From assembly GCA_029212745.1 (NCBI GenBank), contig JARGOL010000013.1, positions 1 through 64,000 of the forward strand: a stretch of DNA of 64,000 bases. The letters run 5' to 3'. Origin of the DNA: Alcanivoracaceae bacterium. Its GTDB lineage: Bacteria; Pseudomonadota; Gammaproteobacteria; Pseudomonadales; Alcanivoracaceae. The position numbers and the translations under genes were made by a program. The notes under the pieces are model-generated. The model was given only the letters and a program-made list of their open reading frames with translations. It was not told the origin of the DNA and did no database searches. Below are positions 15,144-23,956 of the stretch, one piece after another; the first letter of the stretch is position 1, and every line of letters begins with the position of its first letter.

Positions 15144-15607
15144 TGACGTATCCGGAGTACAGGAAGGACCTGCAGAACATTCACGAATCCGAGGTCTATG
15201 GCCGGGCGGTATTTGATACGGCGGCAAAGCTCAGCCTCAGCCAGGCACGCAAGGACAAGTGGCTGGCATTACGGGCACTGGAAGAGCAGACACTCAATCG
15301 CTACCTCGAATACATGGGCGCTTCCGGCCAGACCATCACCGAGCCCTTTGGCCAGGCGCTCAAGGGCCGGATTGAAGGCGCCGCGCTGGCCCTGATGCCG
15401 TGGCGGCTGGCCATGACCCTGGTGCGCAGGGCGACAGGACCGTTCCAGCAGCGGTTCCTGCGCCTGAAGGACCACGCAGACGGTGAGGACAAGAAATTCT
15501 TTGCCTATGTCTATGCGCACGAAAAAGCCATCGAGGCGTTCGCCGATAAAGAGCTGAAGAAAGACCCAAACAGCCTGACCGCGGTGCACGCCTTGCTGGA
15601 GGGCTAG
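15143..15607 (+). CDS. Ferritin-like helical protein, unknown
   Basis: The 154-residue product is all-helical, begins with a YPEYRKDLQNIHESEVYG segment and has a later YVYAHEKAIEAFADKELK region, so Glu and His occur in two paired helices as in ferritin-like or rubrerythrin-like bundles. That resemblance is only by pattern. It is translationally coupled to the hydrolase (TGATG overlap), so a joint role is likely. No close family recognised. Confidence 0.68.
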   Translation: MTYPEYRKDLQNIHESEVYGRAVFDTAAKLSLSQARKDKWLALRALEEQTLNRYLEYMGASGQTITEPFGQALKGRIEGAALALMPWRLAMTLVRRATGPFQQRFLRLKDHADGEDKKFFAYVYAHEKAIEAFADKELKKDPNSLTAVHALLEG

Positions 15608-15627
15608 GGCGCGCCTATCCTGACGCC

Positions 15628-15648
15628 CGGGCCTGCGGGGCAGGCCCG
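15628..15648 (+). terminator. GC-rich hairpin after the hydrolase operon
   Basis: A perfect nine-base stem (CGGGCCTGC/GCAGGCCCG) with a GGG loop lies 21 bases after the stop at 15607. Only a weak T content follows (CTTCT), so it may act as a partial terminator or in mRNA stability. Confidence 0.45.
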
Positions 15649-15681
15649 CTTCTGCGACAGGACATTGAGGAAACCGCCACA

Positions 15682-15939
15682 ATGCTCGAGATGGTCTTCC
15701 TGGCGGCATTTGCCATTGCCGCCGCAACCATCGGCTGGACTTACTTTCTGGCGCTGATCTGCATTGGCCTTGATCCACAGCTGACACCGCTGCAGAAATT
15801 CGGCCAATTGCTGGTGGTGATGTTGCTGCCGCTGGTTGGCCCCGTGCTTGTGCTGTACATCGTCAACACCCACTCGCCGGAGGTGATCGCCCGCTTCTAC
15901 ATCCCCTGGCCCTTTGCCCGCATCGTGCGTGGCAAGTAA
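15682..15939 (+). CDS. Small two-helix membrane protein
   Basis: The 85-residue product has two long hydrophobic segments (about 3-29 and 42-64) and an ending with a conserved-looking YIPWPFARIVRGK. TTGAGGAAA lies upstream of the ATG. No family recognised; the compact size and hydrophobic nature suggest an inner-membrane accessory protein. Confidence 0.65.
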   Translation: MLEMVFLAAFAIAAATIGWTYFLALICIGLDPQLTPLQKFGQLLVVMLLPLVGPVLVLYIVNTHSPEVIARFYIPWPFARIVRGK

Positions 15940-16056
15940 GCGGGCGGTCTGACGCCACCCTCATGACCAATAGCCGATATCATGGGCGTGGCGTTTTTTG
16001 AGCTTGCAGCCAGGCCACGGTACATTCATACACCCATGACTGGCGGCCCTTCCACC

Positions 16057-16551
16057 ATGACAGCATTCGTTCCCGACGACTTCGAGATTCCCGCCGGCCT
16101 TGACGCTGCCGGCTTCATCCTGCGCCCCCTGACGATTCACCACCTGGTGAAAGACTTTGATGCCGTCGCCACCAGCACCGCCCATTTGCACGGGCTGTTT
16201 GGCCCCAACGATGACTGGCCCGAGGGTGTGACCCTGGAGCAGGACCTGGTGGATCTCGGCTGGCACCAGAAGGAGTTCGAGCTGCGGCGCTCATTCACCT
16301 ATACGGTCATGACGCCGGACGAGAGCCGCTGTCTGGGGTGCGTCTATATCTATCCCTGCACGCAGAAAAACCATGACGCCCAGGTGTTCCTGTGGGCACG
16401 CCAGAGCGAACTGGCCGATGGCCTGGAGGAGACGCTGGCCGCGGCCGTCAAGGACTGGCTGGCAACCCTCTGGCCTTTTCGCCGCGTCGCTTTCCCGGGC
16501 AGGGACATCAGCTGGCCTGACTGGCTGGCATTGTCGTCAGACCAGGACTGA
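16057..16551 (+). CDS. GNAT-like N-acetyltransferase domain protein
   Basis: The 164-residue product has FILRPLTIHHLVKDFDAV near the start and SRCLGCVYIYPC around 91-102, which fits the beta4-beta5 part of a GNAT fold, then a helix rich in Glu and Ala. The acetyl-CoA loop (R/QxxGxG/A) is not clear, so activity is uncertain. Several in-frame ATGs exist (15982, 16036, 16057) and none has a strong ribosome binding site. It is the gene before pmp3-like 16614. Confidence 0.65.
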   Translation: MTAFVPDDFEIPAGLDAAGFILRPLTIHHLVKDFDAVATSTAHLHGLFGPNDDWPEGVTLEQDLVDLGWHQKEFELRRSFTYTVMTPDESRCLGCVYIYPCTQKNHDAQVFLWARQSELADGLEETLAAAVKDWLATLWPFRRVAFPGRDISWPDWLALSSDQD

Positions 16552-16613
16552 TTGCATCGGCGTGCCGGCCGGCCTACATTCAATAGACACCCAAAAACCT
16601 GCAAGGACGTCCC

Positions 16614-16772
16614 ATGAACAAGGTTGTACTGATTATTCTCGCCATCTTCCTGCCGCCCGTGGCGGTGTTCCTGAAGAACGGCGCGGGCAAGGACCTGGTG
16701 ATCAACATCCTGCTGTGCCTGCTGATGTTCCTGCCGGGAATGATCCATGCGCTGTGGCTGGTGCTGAAGTAA
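16614..16772 (+). CDS. Pmp3/YqaE family small membrane protein
   Basis: This 52-residue gene is easily missed. Its product has LAIFLPPVAVFLKNGAG and a second hydrophobic stretch ending FLPGMIHALWLVL, the hallmark of Pmp3/UPF0057 proteins: two membrane helices with a PP motif in the first and a short polar turn. Members affect membrane potential and salt or cold tolerance in yeast and plants; the bacterial role is unclear. AAGGACG lies upstream of the ATG. It ends nine bases before the convergent outer-membrane protein gene. Confidence 0.9.
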   Translation: MNKVVLIILAIFLPPVAVFLKNGAGKDLVINILLCLLMFLPGMIHALWLVLK

Positions 16773-16781
16773 AAGCACCCG

Positions 16782-17798
16782 TCACTCGACATTGAGCAGG
16801 AAACCCAGGGTGCCGCCGCGGAAGTTGCTGCCGTAGTTGAAATTCAGTACCAGCCCGGCGTTATCCACAAACGGCACCGTTTCCGGCACCGCCGAGTACC
16901 AGCCGATGCCGAGTTCGTAGTAGTAGTTGGTGCCCACCGGCTCGCGCAGGTCGGCACCCACATCCACCCGGGCAAACCGGGTCATCACTGTCTGCGGCAC
17001 GCTGCCGCGGTAGACCTGGAATTTCTTCTCCACGCCATTGGACCAGTGCCAGGCTTCCGGCGCGGCATCATGGGCGGGCAGGTCCGGGCCGATGGCGCGG
17101 CCATTCATGTAGGTGAGCACGGAAAAGTATTCCAGCCGTGACTGCTGCGGCCCGCCCCAGTACCGCAACGCCACACGCGGTGACAACATCCAGGCCCGCG
17201 AGGAAAAGTTGGTGGAGCGGCCATTGAAAAGCGGCGCCACGGCAAGGGACTCTTCGGAATTGAAATCCGTGCTGTTGCGCTGGTGGATATAGTGCGCCGC
17301 AACGGCACTGTCCACCTTCCAGCGACTGGACAGGTGGTGACGCCAGAGCAGGTCGGTGGAGGCCACCATGTGGCGGGTGGTGACATCATCACGCCGCAGC
17401 GCGGAGGGTTCCGCCAGGAACACTTCCTCGCGCTCCTCCATGACCGAGGCGCGGACACCAACAGAAACCGTATTCAACGCATCGGAGCGTGGCAGGCGCC
17501 AGCGCGTGGGCACGGAAAAATATGCCAGCCGGTCGCGCTCCGCCACGGCCACGTCGTTGCCCAGCAGGTCATCGTCCACCGGCAGGATGGAATTGGGGTC
17601 AAAGTTGAGAAAACCGAGGCGCACGTTTTCGCCTTCAGTGAGCAGCAGGGCGGTGACATAGCCTTCTGCCAGGCGTGACTGCAGCAGGCGGTCGGCCAGC
17701 GTATCTGCGTGCACTGGCAACGGCAGCAGGGCAACGCCGAGCACAAGCAATCTCTGAATCCACACGGCCGGCCTCATCCCTTCCATACCCCGAATCAT
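16782..17798 (-). CDS. Predicted outer-membrane beta-barrel protein
   Basis: From the ATG at 17798 the product has 338 residues with an N-terminal signal peptide (LLVLGVALLPLPVHA). The mature part alternates hydrophobic and polar residues with aromatic girdles (YFSVPTRWRL, WMLSPRVALRYWGG, YYYELGIGWYSAV), typical of a barrel of about ten to twelve strands, possibly of the solitary autotransporter-barrel type. The C-terminus is LGFLLNVE, not the usual final aromatic. An upstream in-frame region to 17897 overlaps the preceding gene and is rejected. It follows that gene by seven bases, so both are in one operon. Confidence 0.72.
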   Translation of the reverse strand: MIRGMEGMRPAVWIQRLLVLGVALLPLPVHADTLADRLLQSRLAEGYVTALLLTEGENVRLGFLNFDPNSILPVDDDLLGNDVAVAERDRLAYFSVPTRWRLPRSDALNTVSVGVRASVMEEREEVFLAEPSALRRDDVTTRHMVASTDLLWRHHLSSRWKVDSAVAAHYIHQRNSTDFNSEESLAVAPLFNGRSTNFSSRAWMLSPRVALRYWGGPQQSRLEYFSVLTYMNGRAIGPDLPAHDAAPEAWHWSNGVEKKFQVYRGSVPQTVMTRFARVDVGADLREPVGTNYYYELGIGWYSAVPETVPFVDNAGLVLNFNYGSNFRGGTLGFLLNVE

Positions 17799-17805
17799 CA
17801 CCGCC

Positions 17806-18750
17806 CTATGCCAGCAGGAAATCCGGCAACCGATGCTCGAGCCAGTAGCGTGGACGCAACAGGTGGCCGTCGACAAACCCGACATGACCACCGCCACGCA
17901 CCTCGAGTTGCATGTTCGGCCCGAGCTGGTCGGCGCGGGGAATCACCGCCGGCGTCATGAATGGATCGTCCTCTGCCTGGATCAGCAGGGTCGGCACATC
18001 AATGCGTGCCAGCTTGGGCTGCGCACTGCAGCGCTCATAATAATCCCGGGCACTGGCAAAGCCGTGCAGCGGCGCCATCACCTGCTGGTCAAATTCCCAG
18101 AATGAGCGCAGCCCATCAAGGGGCCCCAATGAAGCAAGCCGCTCAGCCTCGGCCGGATTCACCGCCTGCAGGTGCTCGTGCTTGCGCGCCAGCCCCGCCA
18201 CCAGCTCACCGATCAGGTGATTGCGGTAGACACGGGAAAAGCCCTGGTCGACCCGGTCGGCACACTGGTCCAGCAACAGCGGCACGCAGACAGTAACGGC
18301 CGCCGCCAGTGACGGGTGCGGTTTGTCCGCCAGGTAGTTGAGCAGGCGCGAGCCGCCCAGGGAAAAACCAGCCGCGCGGGTGTCGCCGCGCGGGTCCAGA
18401 CGGTGCAGGTAGGCCACCACCTCGGCAATGTCTTCCTTTTCGCCGGCGTGGTAACCATGGGCGCGGTCATTGGGGTAGAGCGCCCCGCGCGCATTCATGG
18501 CCACACTGGTGACACCGCGCTCGGCCAGCACACGCTGGAGCCCGCGGATGTAATGGGAATCGTGGCAGCCGGCCAGGCCATGCAGCAGCAGGATGCGGGG
18601 CGCACCGGGAGCCAGCTCTGGCCCGGCCCAGGTCAGCCAGACATGATCACCGTCCGCCAGCAGCAGCTTTTCCTCGCGCCGCGCCAGTGCCGGCAGTCGC
18701 CGAAAGCGCGGGCCCCATAACGTCTGCACATGCGGATTGGCCAGGATCAT
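17806..18750 (-). CDS. YheT-like alpha/beta hydrolase
   Basis: The 314-residue product has the family hallmarks NPHVQT at 5-10, LLLHGLAGCHDSHY (54-67) and the nucleophile elbow GFSLGG (128-133, S130), with late Asp and His in DDPFM and GGGHVGF. The YheT/ABHD1-3 group acts on lipid esters, but natural substrates in bacteria are not settled. Its start overlaps rsmD by four bases (18747-18750), so it is translationally coupled and belongs to the rsmD-M16 operon. Confidence 0.87.
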   Translation of the reverse strand: MILANPHVQTLWGPRFRRLPALARREEKLLLADGDHVWLTWAGPELAPGAPRILLLHGLAGCHDSHYIRGLQRVLAERGVTSVAMNARGALYPNDRAHGYHAGEKEDIAEVVAYLHRLDPRGDTRAAGFSLGGSRLLNYLADKPHPSLAAAVTVCVPLLLDQCADRVDQGFSRVYRNHLIGELVAGLARKHEHLQAVNPAEAERLASLGPLDGLRSFWEFDQQVMAPLHGFASARDYYERCSAQPKLARIDVPTLLIQAEDDPFMTPAVIPRADQLGPNMQLEVRGGGHVGFVDGHLLRPRYWLEHRLPDFLLA

Positions 18751-19328
18751 GCCGGCACCTCATACAGCTGGGCGCGCACGTCACCGCCTTCCTTGTCCTT
18801 GCGCAGCAGCCAGCCGGCGGGCACCTCCGGCACCAGGCCATGGCGGGCGCTTTCCACATACACCAGCGCCCCCGGCGCCAGCAGGCCCTGGCTGACCAGG
18901 CGTGCGCAGGCGGCGCCCTGCAGGGCGGTATCGTAGGGCGGGTCCACAAATACCAGGTCGAATGGCGCAATGCGGCTGTCGTCACCGGCACGCTCAAGCC
19001 ATTTCATGGCATCGGCACACTGCACGAACACGCTGCCGGCAAAGATCGGCTTGAGTTGGCGCGACAGGTCGGCGGCGCGCTCGCGCTTCTTTTCCACCAC
19101 GGTGGCGTAACCGGCGCCGCGGGACAGGGCCTCTGCCGCCAGCGCGCCGGAGCCGGCAAACAGGTCCAGCACCCGGGCGCCGGGCAGGTGTGGCTGCAGC
19201 CAGTTGAACAGGGTCTCGCGCAGGCGGTCCCCGGTGGGACGCAGGTCGCCGTTCTGGTCGGTGAAGGCCAGGCGGCGGCCGCGGTGCTGGCCGCCGATGA
19301 TGCGCACACTGCCTTTACGGGCGGTCAT
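18747..19328 (-). CDS. rsmD: 16S rRNA (guanine-966-N2)-methyltransferase RsmD
   Basis: The 193-residue product has RIIGGQHRGRRL (9-20), RPTGDRLRETLFNWL (30-44), the SAM-binding LDLFAGSGALAAEAL (54-68) and the catalytic DPPY (129-132), all in the RsmD order and at the usual length. It methylates G966 of 16S rRNA in the 30S subunit. Four-base overlaps connect it to the M16 gene upstream (19325) and the YheT-like gene downstream. In many gammaproteobacteria rsmD is next to ftsY, as in this window. Confidence 0.95.
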   Translation of the reverse strand: MTARKGSVRIIGGQHRGRRLAFTDQNGDLRPTGDRLRETLFNWLQPHLPGARVLDLFAGSGALAAEALSRGAGYATVVEKKRERAADLSRQLKPIFAGSVFVQCADAMKWLERAGDDSRIAPFDLVFVDPPYDTALQGAACARLVSQGLLAPGALVYVESARHGLVPEVPAGWLLRKDKEGGDVRAQLYEVPA

Positions 19329-20710
19329 TTTGTGGCGTCCGCTCCAGAACGCTCGGGCACCGCCGGTGCCTGCGGGCCAATGGAAACAATGGCCAGATCG
19401 TCCGGGTCCAGGTTGCGCTGGAAGGCGGCACGGATACTTTCCGGGGTCACCTTGCGCACCTCGGCCTCAAACCACTGCAGATAGTCTGTAGGCAGATTAT
19501 AGAAGCCGATGGCGCCCAGTTGGCCGACGATGTCGTCATTTTCGGCGACATCCAGCGCGAAGCTGCCGGTGATGTTGTTGACGGCGTCTTCCACCTGCGC
19601 CGCCGTGGGGCCATTGGCGACGAAATCGCTCACCAGTGCCAGGGTCAGGGCCAGGGCGTCATCGGCGTTGTCATTGGCGGTGCGGAACTGGATGCTGAAC
19701 GGCCCCGCTGCGGCCATGGGCGAAATGCTCGAGTGTATGCCATAGACATAGCCCCGGCCCTCGCGCACCTCGTCGGTGAGAATCGAGGCAAAGCCGCCAC
19801 CTCCCAGTATGTAATTACCCACATACAGCGGCACCCAATCGGGGTGGCCCCGGTAGATGGCCTGGTTGCCGAGCAGCAGGATGGTCTGCTCCGAATCAAA
19901 CGTCTGGTGGGAGACGATCTGCTGCTCGAGCACATGGGCGCGCGGCAACGCCGGCGCTGCCTCCCCGGCGGGCAGGGCACTGCTGAGGCGTTCGGCCAAC
20001 TGCCGGGCCTGGTCGTCGGACAGGTCACCGGTGATGGCGATCACGGCATTGCCGGCGGCGTAGTAGGTCTGGTGAAAGCGGGCCAGCTGCTCACGGCGGA
20101 TGGCCGGCAGGCTGTCCTCGGTGCCGTCGGAGGGGTGCCCGTAGGGGTGCTCACCGAACAGCACCCGGTTGTAGGCCTTGCTCACCTGTGGCCCGGGCAC
20201 CTGCTTCTCGCGCTGCAGGCCGGTGAGGTACTGCTGGCGGATACGCTCCAGGGCGGTTTGCGGAAAGGTGGGCGTGCTGACCATGCGGGTAAACAGGTCC
20301 AGCGCCGGCTCGAAATAGTCCGGGTCCGTGAGCGAGCGCATCTCCACAATGGCCATGTCGCGGTAGGAACTGGCACCGTAACTCACCCCCAGCGCCTCGA
20401 AGCCGCGGGCAATGTCTTCCACATCCAGCCCCTCAGCCCCCTCACCGATCAGGGCACTGGTCAGGCTGGCGACACCATAGTGGTCACCGTCGCGGGCACT
20501 GCCGGCATCAAACACCAGCCGTACATCCACCATCGGCAGGGTCGGGCTGTTGACGAACAGCACGCGGCTGCCGGCCTCGGTCTGCCATTGCTGGATCGGC
20601 AGGGCATGGCTGCCCAGGTCCGCCTCGCGGACGGCCTCCATGCTGGTGGGAAATGTGCTGCAGCCGGCCAGCAGCAGCGGCACACCGAGTACACAAAGCC
20701 ATCTCTTCAT
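19325..20710 (-). CDS. M16-family lipoprotein, catalytically inactive subunit
   Basis: The 461-residue product begins with a lipoprotein signal (PLLLAGC, lipid-modified C17). The body is an M16 fold, with LVFDAGSARDGDHYGVASLTSALIGEGAEGLD in the place of the zinc motif (about 65-96): the HxxEH residues are missing, so it should not cleave peptides itself. In such pairs the inactive chain forms the closed clam-shell with the active one. It is encoded directly after the active partner with a four-base overlap. The likely site is the periplasmic face of a membrane. Confidence 0.9.
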   Translation of the reverse strand: MKRWLCVLGVPLLLAGCSTFPTSMEAVREADLGSHALPIQQWQTEAGSRVLFVNSPTLPMVDVRLVFDAGSARDGDHYGVASLTSALIGEGAEGLDVEDIARGFEALGVSYGASSYRDMAIVEMRSLTDPDYFEPALDLFTRMVSTPTFPQTALERIRQQYLTGLQREKQVPGPQVSKAYNRVLFGEHPYGHPSDGTEDSLPAIRREQLARFHQTYYAAGNAVIAITGDLSDDQARQLAERLSSALPAGEAAPALPRAHVLEQQIVSHQTFDSEQTILLLGNQAIYRGHPDWVPLYVGNYILGGGGFASILTDEVREGRGYVYGIHSSISPMAAAGPFSIQFRTANDNADDALALTLALVSDFVANGPTAAQVEDAVNNITGSFALDVAENDDIVGQLGAIGFYNLPTDYLQWFEAEVRKVTPESIRAAFQRNLDPDDLAIVSIGPQAPAVPERSGADATK

Positions 20711-22092
20711 TGTGCGTCTCCCTTTCTGCTGGCGTTGTTGCTGGCGTTGTTGCTGGCATCGTTGCTGGCGTCCGCGGCCGGCGGCACCACATAAGCCACG
20801 GTGCGGCGTTGCGGCACCAGCCACTCGCGGGCCACGCGCTGCACATCAGCCGGTTTCACCCGGTTCAGGGCCTCGGCAAATCGATCCGCCTCCTGCCAGT
20901 CGGTGCCCAGGGTCACTAACTGGCCCAGCTCCATGGCCTGGCCAAACAGGGAATCCATGCCAAACACGCGGCTGGACAGCACGCCGGCACGCACCCGCTT
21001 CATCTCCCCGGCGCCGGGCGGTTCATTGCGCAACCGGTCCAGTTCGGCTTCCAGGGCCGCCTCCAGCTCCTCCAGGGTCACCCCTGGTGCCGGTGTGGCG
21101 GACAGGGTAAACAGGCCATCGCCACGGCCCAGGCCGTCATAGCCGGCCGAGGCGCCGGTGACCAGGCCGGAGCCACGCACCAGGCTGGACTCGATGCGCG
21201 CGGCGTAACCGCCGTCGAGCACACCGGAAAGCATGGACAGGGCATAGAAGTCATCCGGGTGGGTGGCGATGGTGGGCACGTTGTAGGCGATGTAGACGTT
21301 AGGCACCTGCACCGGCACTTCCAGCGTCACGTGGCGCTCCCCCGGCGGTGCTGCCAGGCGCGGCTTGAGGCGCACCGGGTCGGTGCCGGCGGGGACCTTG
21401 CCGAAGTAGCGTTTTACCAGCGGCTCCACCGTGTCGCGGGTGACGTCGCCGACAATCACCAGGGTGGCGTTGCCGGGCACATACCAGGTGTCATACCAGT
21501 CGCGGGCCTGCTGGGGCTGCAGCTGGGCCAGCTCCTCGCGCCAGCCGATCACCGGGCTGGCATAACCGCTGCCCGGGCGGGTCAGGGCGGCAAAGCGCTC
21601 CCAGGCCAGGGCATTGGGGTTGTCATCGGTGCGCTGGCGGCGCTCCTCCATGACCACGTTGCGCTCGCGGACAAAGTCCTCGTCACTGATGGTCAGGTTC
21701 ATCATCCGGTCCGCTTCCAGTTCCAGCATCAGCGGCAGGCGCGAGACCTCGAACTTGGCGAAGTAGGTGGTGTAGTCGTAGCTGGTGAAGGCGTTGTCCT
21801 CACCGCCGAAGCGCGACACCAGTTTCGAGTACTCGCCCGGCGCCAGGTTCTCGGTGCCACGGAACATCATGTGCTCAAGCACGTGGGCCAGGCCGGTCTG
21901 GCCGGGGGCCTCGTCGTAGCTGCCGACCTTGTACCAGAGCTGCATCACCGCCACCGGGGCACGGTGATCCTCGCGCACCAGCACGCGCAGGCCATTATCG
22001 AGGGTGAAATCGTGGGTCACCGGCGCTGTCGCCGCCAGCGCCATCACCGGGGCCAGCAACAGCACGGCCAGCAGGGAATGCAGGTATCGCAT
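20707..22092 (-). CDS. M16-family zinc metallopeptidase, active subunit
   Basis: The 461-residue product has a signal peptide (LLAVLLLAPVMALAA) and the inverted zinc motif HVLEH at 70-74, with the third ligand Glu in VVMEERR (about 149-150), the right 75-residue distance for the M16 family. It should degrade peptides in the periplasm with the lipoprotein partner at 19325. GAGACTC lies before the ATG at 22092. Its C-terminus is a low-complexity Asn-Ala-Ser tail (SNDASNNASNNASRK) coded by a 12-base tandem repeat. The gene diverges from ftsY. Confidence 0.93.
   Translation of the reverse strand: MRYLHSLLAVLLLAPVMALAATAPVTHDFTLDNGLRVLVREDHRAPVAVMQLWYKVGSYDEAPGQTGLAHVLEHMMFRGTENLAPGEYSKLVSRFGGEDNAFTSYDYTTYFAKFEVSRLPLMLELEADRMMNLTISDEDFVRERNVVMEERRQRTDDNPNALAWERFAALTRPGSGYASPVIGWREELAQLQPQQARDWYDTWYVPGNATLVIVGDVTRDTVEPLVKRYFGKVPAGTDPVRLKPRLAAPPGERHVTLEVPVQVPNVYIAYNVPTIATHPDDFYALSMLSGVLDGGYAARIESSLVRGSGLVTGASAGYDGLGRGDGLFTLSATPAPGVTLEELEAALEAELDRLRNEPPGAGEMKRVRAGVLSSRVFGMDSLFGQAMELGQLVTLGTDWQEADRFAEALNRVKPADVQRVAREWLVPQRRTVAYVVPPAADASNDASNNASNNASRKGDAQ
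20729..20776. repeat. 12-bp tandem repeat in the M16 gene 3' end
   Basis: Units of the form GCTGGCGTTGTT repeat about four times with one or two changes. They encode the Asn-Ala-Ser tail of the active M16 peptidase on the minus strand. As the unit is a multiple of three, copy-number change would keep the frame. Confidence 0.82.
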
Positions 22093-22140
22093 GAGTCTCC
22101 TCAGGGAGCGTGAAATCAGGTGCCTATGATAGGATACGCA

Positions 22141-22162
22141 CGCGCCGGGCAACACCGGCGCG
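22141..22162. other. Palindrome in the ftsY/M16 divergent promoter region
   Basis: CGCGCCGG and CCGGCGCG form an eight-base stem with a six-base loop, 22 bases before ftsY. A TATGAT that may be the ftsY -10 box lies just upstream at 22125. It could act in the 5' leader or as a binding site. Confidence 0.35.
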
Positions 22163-22184
22163 AAACCAGGAAGTCAGACACACT

Positions 22185-23279
22185 ATGAGCGACGACGGTT
22201 CCAGACGCGACGACGAATCCGGCGAAAACGCCGAAAAAGGCGGCCTGTTCTCGCGCATGTTCAAACGCAAGGACGGTGAGGACGCCACCACGCCGCCCGC
22301 CGAGGCGCCTGCCGCGCCCGCTGATACAGCCCCCGCAGCCGACAACCCGGACGACAACTTCTGGGCACGGATGAAATCCGGCCTGTCGAAGACGCGCTCG
22401 TCCCTGGGACAGGGCCTGGCCGACCTGCTGGTGGGCCGCAAGGAGATCGACGACGAGATCTTCGAGGAGATCGAGACCCAGTTGCTGATGGCCGACGTCG
22501 GCGTGGAAGCCACCGACGTCATCATCGAGGCGCTCACCGGGCAGGTCTCGCGCGAGGAGCTGGTGGACGCCGATGCCCTGTACGAATCGCTGCAGGAAGA
22601 ACTGCGCAAGCTGCTGCGGCCGGTGGACCAGCCGCTGGTGATCGACACCGGCAAGCGGCCCTATGTGATCCTCATGGTCGGCGTAAACGGCGTCGGCAAG
22701 ACCACCACCATCGGCAAGCTGGCCTGCCGTTTCCAGCAGGAAGGCAAGAGCGTCATGCTCGCCGCCGGCGATACCTTCCGCGCCGCCGCGGTGGAACAGC
22801 TGCAGGTCTGGGGCGAGCGCAACAACATCCCCGTGATCGCCCAGCACACGGGCGCCGATTCGGCCTCGGTGATCTTTGATGGCGTGCAGGCGGCGCAGAG
22901 CCGCAATATCGACGTGCTGATTGCCGATACCGCCGGGCGCCTGCAGACCAAGGGCCACCTGATGGATGAGCTGACCAAGGTGGTGCGGGTGATGAAGAAG
23001 CTGAGCCCGGATGCGCCCCACGAAGTGCTGCTGGTACTGGACGCCGGCACCGGCCAGAATGCCATCAGCCAGGCAAAGGAATTCCGTGATGCCGCCGGTG
23101 TCACCGGGCTGGTGCTGACCAAGCTCGACGGCACCGCCAAGGGCGGCGTGCTGTTTGCCCTGGCCAAGGCCACCGGGCTGCCGATCCGTTACATCGGCGT
23201 CGGTGAGAAACTGGAAGACCTGCGGCCGTTTGAAGCGGAAGAATTCGTGCAGGCACTGTTCGAGGATGTGGTGGGGTGA
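22185..23279 (+). CDS. ftsY: Signal recognition particle receptor FtsY
   Basis: The 364-residue product has the acidic A domain (about 1-60), the NG domain and the GTPase motifs: GVNGVGKTT near 166-174, [18 protein letters not shown] near 248, and [10 protein letters not shown] near 312. FtsY docks ribosome-SRP complexes to the inner membrane. AGGAAG precedes the ATG at 22185; the longer frame from 22110 is rejected. The stop overlaps the GTG start of ftsE by four bases. Confidence 0.97.
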   Translation: MSDDGSRRDDESGENAEKGGLFSRMFKRKDGEDATTPPAEAPAAPADTAPAADNPDDNFWARMKSGLSKTRSSLGQGLADLLVGRKEIDDEIFEEIETQLLMADVGVEATDVIIEALTGQVSREELVDADALYESLQEELRKLLRPVDQPLVIDTGKRPYVILMVGVNGVGKTTTIGKLACRFQQEGKSVMLAAGDTFRAAAVEQLQVWGERNNIPVIAQHTGADSASVIFDGVQAAQSRNIDVLIADTAGRLQTKGHLMDELTKVVRVMKKLSPDAPHEVLLVLDAGTGQNAISQAKEFRDAAGVTGLVLTKLDGTAKGGVLFALAKATGLPIRYIGVGEKLEDLRPFEAEEFVQALFEDVVG

Positions 23280-23956
23280 TCGAGTTCGACCGGGTCAGCA
23301 AACGCTATCCGAATGGCAATGAGGCCCTGCGCCAGGTGTCATTCCGTTTGCCCGCCGGTGAACTGACGTTCCTCACCGGCCACTCCGGCGCCGGCAAGTC
23401 CACCCTGCTCAAGCTGATCATGATGATCGAGCGCGCCAGCCACGGCCATGTGCGCGTGGATGGCGAAGACCTCGGGCCGCTCGGCAACCGCCACATTCCC
23501 TACCTGCGTCGCAAGATCGGCATGGTTCACCAGGCCCACCACCTGCTGTTTGACCGCACCGTCTATGACAACGTGGCCCTGCCGCTGATCATTGCCGGTT
23601 ACCGCCCGGCGGACATCGGCCGTCGCGTGCGTGCGGCGCTGGACAAGGTCGGCCTGCTGAGCAAGGAACAGCTGATGCCGGAAATGCTTTCCGGCGGGGA
23701 ACAGCAACGCATCGGTATCGCCCGGGCGGTGGTCAACAAGCCGCCGCTGCTGCTCGCCGATGAGCCCACCGGTAACCTGGACCCGGCGCTGTCCGCCGAG
23801 ATCATGGACCTGTTCCAGGACTTTGCCCGCGTGGGCGTGTCCGTGCTGATTGCCACCCACGACCTGTCACTGATCGCCCGTTACCAGCACCGTTTGTTGA
23901 CCCTGCGCCAGGGCGAGCTGATTGCCGACCGCGAGGAGGGCAGTCATGGGCCGTAA
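23276..23956 (+). CDS. ftsE: Cell-division ATP-binding protein FtsE
   Basis: The 226-residue ABC ATPase has Walker A GHSGAGKST at 35-43, signature LSGGEQQR near 137-144 and Walker B LLLADEPTGNLDP after it. With FtsX it forms the complex that activates septal peptidoglycan hydrolases during division. The start codon is GTG, overlapping the ftsY stop; the end overlaps ftsX by 11 bases. Normal length. Confidence 0.97.
   Translation: MIEFDRVSKRYPNGNEALRQVSFRLPAGELTFLTGHSGAGKSTLLKLIMMIERASHGHVRVDGEDLGPLGNRHIPYLRRKIGMVHQAHHLLFDRTVYDNVALPLIIAGYRPADIGRRVRAALDKVGLLSKEQLMPEMLSGGEQQRIGIARAVVNKPPLLLADEPTGNLDPALSAEIMDLFQDFARVGVSVLIATHDLSLIARYQHRLLTLRQGELIADREEGSHGP

Noticed and set aside
16861-16869. DnaA box (TTATCCACA)
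   Set aside because: A single copy inside a coding gene far from dnaA; similar TTATCCAC in gyrB and dnaA also lie in coding DNA without clustering.
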